The translations under genes and the position numbers were made by a program. A DNA stretch of 64,000 nt from a halophilic archaeon (GTDB taxonomy: Archaea > Halobacteriota > Halobacteria > Halobacteriales > Haladaptataceae), in assembly GCA_003298465.1 (NCBI GenBank), contig QNGA01000004.1, positions 336,696-400,695 on the forward strand, in the 5' to 3' direction. The notes below the pieces were generated by a model. The model made no database searches. It had not been told where the DNA came from and was given only the letters and a program-made list of their open reading frames with translations. This document shows, piece by piece, positions 60,968-64,000 of the stretch. Position 1 is the stretch's first letter, and the number at the start of each line of letters is the position of its first letter.

Positions 60968-62587
60968 CTACCCTTCGCCGACCATGCGGTCCTCGTCGTC
61001 CCACTCCCGTTCGCGGAGTTCGTACTTCTGGACCTTGCCCGTCGCGGTGGTCGGCAGGTCGTCGACGAACTCGACCCGGTCGACCCGCTTGTAGGACGCC
61101 ATGCGTTCTCCCGTGAACTCCCGAAGTTCCGCTTTCGTCACGCCCGGTTCGTCGGGGTCGCCGGACGCGGGGACGACGAAGGCCTTGGGCGTCTCGCCCC
61201 ACCGGTCGCTCGGGGCGGGGACGACGGCGACGTCCGAGACGTCGTCGTGTTCGAACAGCGTGTCCTCGATTTCGATGCTGGAGATGTTCTCGCCGCCGGA
61301 GATGATGATGTCCTTCTTGCGGTCCTGGATGGAGACCATGCCGTGCTCGTCGACGACCGCGAGGTCGCCCGTGTGGAACCAGCCCTCGCGCCTGTCGTCG
61401 AACGCCTCCTCGGTCGCTTCGGGTTTCTCCCAGTAACCGTCCATCACCTGGTTGCCGCGGACGACGATCTCGCCGATTGTCGAATCGTCGCGAGGCACGT
61501 CCTCGCCGTCGTCGTCGACCACCGCGACTTCCGTGCCGAGGACGCCCATCCCCTGGCGTTTCTTGAGTTCGAACCGGTCGTCGGCGTCTTCGTCCATCAA
61601 CCGCCGCGCGTCCGACGTCGTGATGAGCGGTCCCGTCTCGGTCGCGCCGTAGAGATGTTTCAGGTACCAGCCGAACTCGTCTTCGACGGCTCGGATGGTC
61701 GCCTCCGGCGGGGCGCTCCCCGCGGTCGTGACGCGCACGTCGTCGTCGCCGGCCATCTCCGGCCGTCCGTTCGCCTCGTAGTAGTCGACCAGCATGTTCA
61801 GCACGGTGGGCGCGCCACAGAGGAACGACACGTCCTCCTCCCGGATGGTCTCGACGACGTCCGCGGCGTCGACGCCGCGCGTGCAGACGTGTTTCGCGCC
61901 CATCCCCGTGACGGCGTAGATGTGACCCCAGCCGTTGACGTGGAACATCGGCAGCGTCCAGAGGTAGATGTCGTCGTCGTACAGTTCGTGGTGGACCGAG
62001 AGCACGTAGGCGTGGAGGGTCTCGGTCCGGTGCGTTCGCATCACGCCCTTCGGGTCGCCCGTGGTCCCGGAGGTGTAGTTGATGGTGATGACTTCGTCTT
62101 CCGCCATCTCCGGACGTTCGTAGCCGTCGGGGTCGGCCGCCGCGACGACCGCCTCGAAGTCCTCCCAGTCGCCGTCCGTCCGGTCGGCGTCGTTACTGAC
62201 GAAGACGCTGGTCGGCACCGAGTCGCGCACCGCCTCTATCTTGTCGGCGTAGTCGTAGTCGGCGACGACGGCGTCCACCGCCGCGTCGGACAGGATGTAC
62301 TCGAAGTCGTCGGGGGTGAGCCGGTAGTTGAGCGGCGTGTGGACCGCCCCGAGTTGCATGGTCGCGTAGGCGGTTTCGAGGTGGTAGTGAGTGTTGGGGT
62401 CGAGCACCGCGACGCGGTCGCCTTTCTCGATGCCGCGCTCGGCGAGCACCGCCGACAGTCGGTCGACCCGGTCGCCGAGTTCGTCGTACGTGTACCGTTC
62501 CCCGGTCGTCGCGACGACCGCCTCCTGGTCGCCGTAATGATTCCGGGCCCGGTCGAGAAAGTCCGTCACGAGCAGCGGTTTGTGCAT
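60968..62587 (-). CDS. Acyl-CoA synthetase (AMP-forming)
   Basis: A 539-residue member of the AMP-forming ligase superfamily, activating a carboxylic acid with ATP and CoA. Core motifs: YTSGTTGDPKGVMRTH (about 191-206), YGATETGP (about 334-341), the hinge region with GWFHTGDLAV (about 418-427), and the C-terminal TATGKVQKYELR with the catalytic Lys near 522. It has the size of medium/long-chain acyl-CoA synthetases. The ATG at 62587 follows a tatatcat box at 27 bases on the minus strand. The chain-length preference is unknown. Confidence 0.9.
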   Translation of the reverse strand: MHKPLLVTDFLDRARNHYGDQEAVVATTGERYTYDELGDRVDRLSAVLAERGIEKGDRVAVLDPNTHYHLETAYATMQLGAVHTPLNYRLTPDDFEYILSDAAVDAVVADYDYADKIEAVRDSVPTSVFVSNDADRTDGDWEDFEAVVAAADPDGYERPEMAEDEVITINYTSGTTGDPKGVMRTHRTETLHAYVLSVHHELYDDDIYLWTLPMFHVNGWGHIYAVTGMGAKHVCTRGVDAADVVETIREEDVSFLCGAPTVLNMLVDYYEANGRPEMAGDDDVRVTTAGSAPPEATIRAVEDEFGWYLKHLYGATETGPLITTSDARRLMDEDADDRFELKKRQGMGVLGTEVAVVDDDGEDVPRDDSTIGEIVVRGNQVMDGYWEKPEATEEAFDDRREGWFHTGDLAVVDEHGMVSIQDRKKDIIISGGENISSIEIEDTLFEHDDVSDVAVVPAPSDRWGETPKAFVVPASGDPDEPGVTKAELREFTGERMASYKRVDRVEFVDDLPTTATGKVQKYELREREWDDEDRMVGEG

Positions 62588-62753
62588 GGGGGAAGGACAT
62601 TTACTTTGATGATATACGTTGTGGTGAGTGCAAATCTTCACGGGACGAGAGAGATAGCGACCGACGGCTCGGGCGGATCGAAGCAAGAAGACGCGGGAGC
62701 GGCCCCGGTCGAACCGGAACGCGCCGTCTACGCGTGAAGCGGGCCGACGCCCC

Positions 62754-64000
62754 TCAGTCGCCCTGGACCTTCTGTTGGATGTCCGAGACGACCTCGGGGT
62801 TGCGGAGGGTGGAGGTGTCGCCGAGCTGTTCGTCGTTGGCGATGTCCTCCAGGAGCCGGCGCATGATCTTGCCCGAGCGGGTCTTGGGGAGTTCGGGAGT
62901 GAACACGACCTGTTCGGGCCGCGCGATGGGGCCGATGGCGTCCTCGACGCCCGCGACGATGCGCTCGCGCAGGTTGTCGTCGCCCTCGTGGCCCTCCTCG
63001 GTGATGACGTAGGCGTAGACCGCCTCGCCCTTCACGTCGTGGTGGCCGCCGACGACCGCGGCTTCGGCGACGCCGTCGACGCCGACGATGGCCGACTCGA
63101 TCTCCATCGTGCCCAGGCGGTGACCCGAGACGTTGAGCACGTCGTCGACCCGCCCGAGGACGGTGATGTAGCCGTCGTCGTCGATCTTCGCGCCGTCCTC
63201 GGGGAAGTACACCCAGTCGTCAGGGTCGTCGCTGTCGACGTCGGAGTACTCCGCCCAGTACTCCTCGACGTACCGCTCGTCGTTCCCGTAGAGGGTGCGG
63301 AGCATCCCGGGCCAGGGCTTGTCGACGGTGAGGTAGCCGGCGCGACCCGGCTCGACCTCCTCGCCCGTCGTGTCGACGACCTTCGCGTCGATGCCCGGCA
63401 GGGCCGGCCCGGCCGAACCGGGCTTCATCGTCGCGACGCCGGGGAGGGTGGTGACCATCATGCCGCCGGTTTCGGTCTGCCACCAGGTGTCGACGATGGG
63501 ACACTGTTCGTCGCCGATGTGCTTGTAGTACCACTTCCACGCGCGGGGATTGATGGGCTCGCCGACCGTCCCCAGCAGTCGGAGCGAGGAGAGGTCGTGC
63601 TGGTCGGGGTGCTGACTACCCCACTTCATGAACGCCCGGATGGCCGTCGGCGCCGTGTAGAAGATGTCGACGCCGTACTCCTCGACGATCTCCCAGAGGC
63701 GGTCCTTCTCGGGGTAGTCCGGCGTCCCCTCGTACATCACGCTGGTGGTCCCGAGCGCGAGCGGCCCGTAGACGATGTAGGAGTGGCCCGTGATCCAGCC
63801 GATGTCCGCCGAACACCAGTACGTGTCGTCGGCCTCGATGTCGAGGACGGTCCGAGAGGTCCAGGCGACGTAGGAGAGATACCCACCGGTGGTGTGCTTG
63901 ACGCCCTTGGGTTCCCCGGTGGTGCCGGAGGTGTACATGAGGAAGAGCATGTCCTCGGCGTCGCGCTCGACGGGGTCGACCTCGGCGCCCGCGTGCTCGT
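62754..64000 (-). CDS. acs: Acetyl-CoA synthetase, C-terminal part (cut by window end)
   Basis: At least 415 residues of an AMP-forming acetyl-CoA synthetase; the frame stays open to the window edge, so the N-terminal third is missing. Visible parts are [18 protein letters not shown] (P-loop), [28 protein letters not shown] (the acetate-pocket Trp), and SGKIMRRLL, with the catalytic Lys, close to the C-terminus. These identify Acs rather than other ligases. The product feeds acetyl-CoA to the cycle and fits the short-chain acid theme of the locus. The neighbouring ligase gene is 166 bases downstream on the same strand. Confidence 0.95.
   Translation of the reverse strand, partial: EHAGAEVDPVERDAEDMLFLMYTSGTTGEPKGVKHTTGGYLSYVAWTSRTVLDIEADDTYWCSADIGWITGHSYIVYGPLALGTTSVMYEGTPDYPEKDRLWEIVEEYGVDIFYTAPTAIRAFMKWGSQHPDQHDLSSLRLLGTVGEPINPRAWKWYYKHIGDEQCPIVDTWWQTETGGMMVTTLPGVATMKPGSAGPALPGIDAKVVDTTGEEVEPGRAGYLTVDKPWPGMLRTLYGNDERYVEEYWAEYSDVDSDDPDDWVYFPEDGAKIDDDGYITVLGRVDDVLNVSGHRLGTMEIESAIVGVDGVAEAAVVGGHHDVKGEAVYAYVITEEGHEGDDNLRERIVAGVEDAIGPIARPEQVVFTPELPKTRSGKIMRRLLEDIANDEQLGDTSTLRNPEVVSDIQQKVQGD

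Overview
The window is chromosomal DNA of an extremely halophilic archaeon (class Halobacteria); the genus is not determined. The evidence is high G+C, strongly acidic proteins, halocyanin-type blue copper proteins, an E1-like/ubiquitin-like pair, an Agl23-type N-glycosylation protein, a NuoEFG-less complex I, and TATA boxes sitting about 27 bases before many start codons (leaderless transcription). I see no tRNA, rRNA, CRISPR array, insertion sequence or prophage. Gene density is about 90%; the only gap above 300 bases is 55053-55562.

Layout. 76-8499: six-gene operon for a Tad/type IV pilus-like machine (secretion ATPase, polytopic platform protein, four haloarchaea-specific proteins with N-terminal hydrophobic helices, the last of 1,053 residues). 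8429-19983: mixed genes: DUF5791, an NAD-binding epimerase-like protein, a membrane-anchored DHH phosphoesterase, E1-like UbaA facing a ubiquitin-fold protein that ends in Cys-Cys, a halocyanin, DoxX, two unknown membrane proteins, a flavin reductase, a winged-helix regulator, a DsbA-like protein, cytidine deaminase and uridine phosphorylase. 20095-25700: a cytochrome bc operon (anchored halocyanin, DUF7318, Rieske, split cytochrome b, two small membrane proteins) with two related genes beside it. 25714-26406: endonuclease III. 26551-36974: an eleven-gene nuo operon in the order A-B-CD-H-I-J1-J2-K-L-M-N.

37169-44264: purK-purE, an Agl23-like protein, ribH-aminotransferase, and a thiolase with its DUF35 partner. 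44269-50331: an alpha/beta hydrolase, methylmalonyl-CoA mutase small subunit with MeaB, threonine synthase, a short-chain fatty acid transporter and a cupredoxin-like surface protein. 50415-55943: grpE, dnaK and dnaJ, a DUF7344 regulator and a Gly/Met-rich acidic protein. 56027-60414: an MFS transporter, then cytochrome oxidase subunit I with small haloarchaeal cox-cluster proteins, including a 28-residue membrane peptide. 60482-64000: a universal stress protein, an acyl-CoA synthetase, and acetyl-CoA synthetase cut by the window edge.

Together the genes make most of an aerobic respiratory chain: complex I, then menaquinone (inferred), then a bc-type complex, halocyanin and an A1-type haem-copper oxidase. 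Around it lie short-chain acyl-CoA activation and uptake (AMP-ligases, thiolase, mutase, AtoE-type carrier). The least described parts are the pilus-like cluster, the halocyanin-linked bc complex with its small subunits, and the Cys-Cys ubiquitin-fold protein. DUF numbers are from memory and were not checked against a database.
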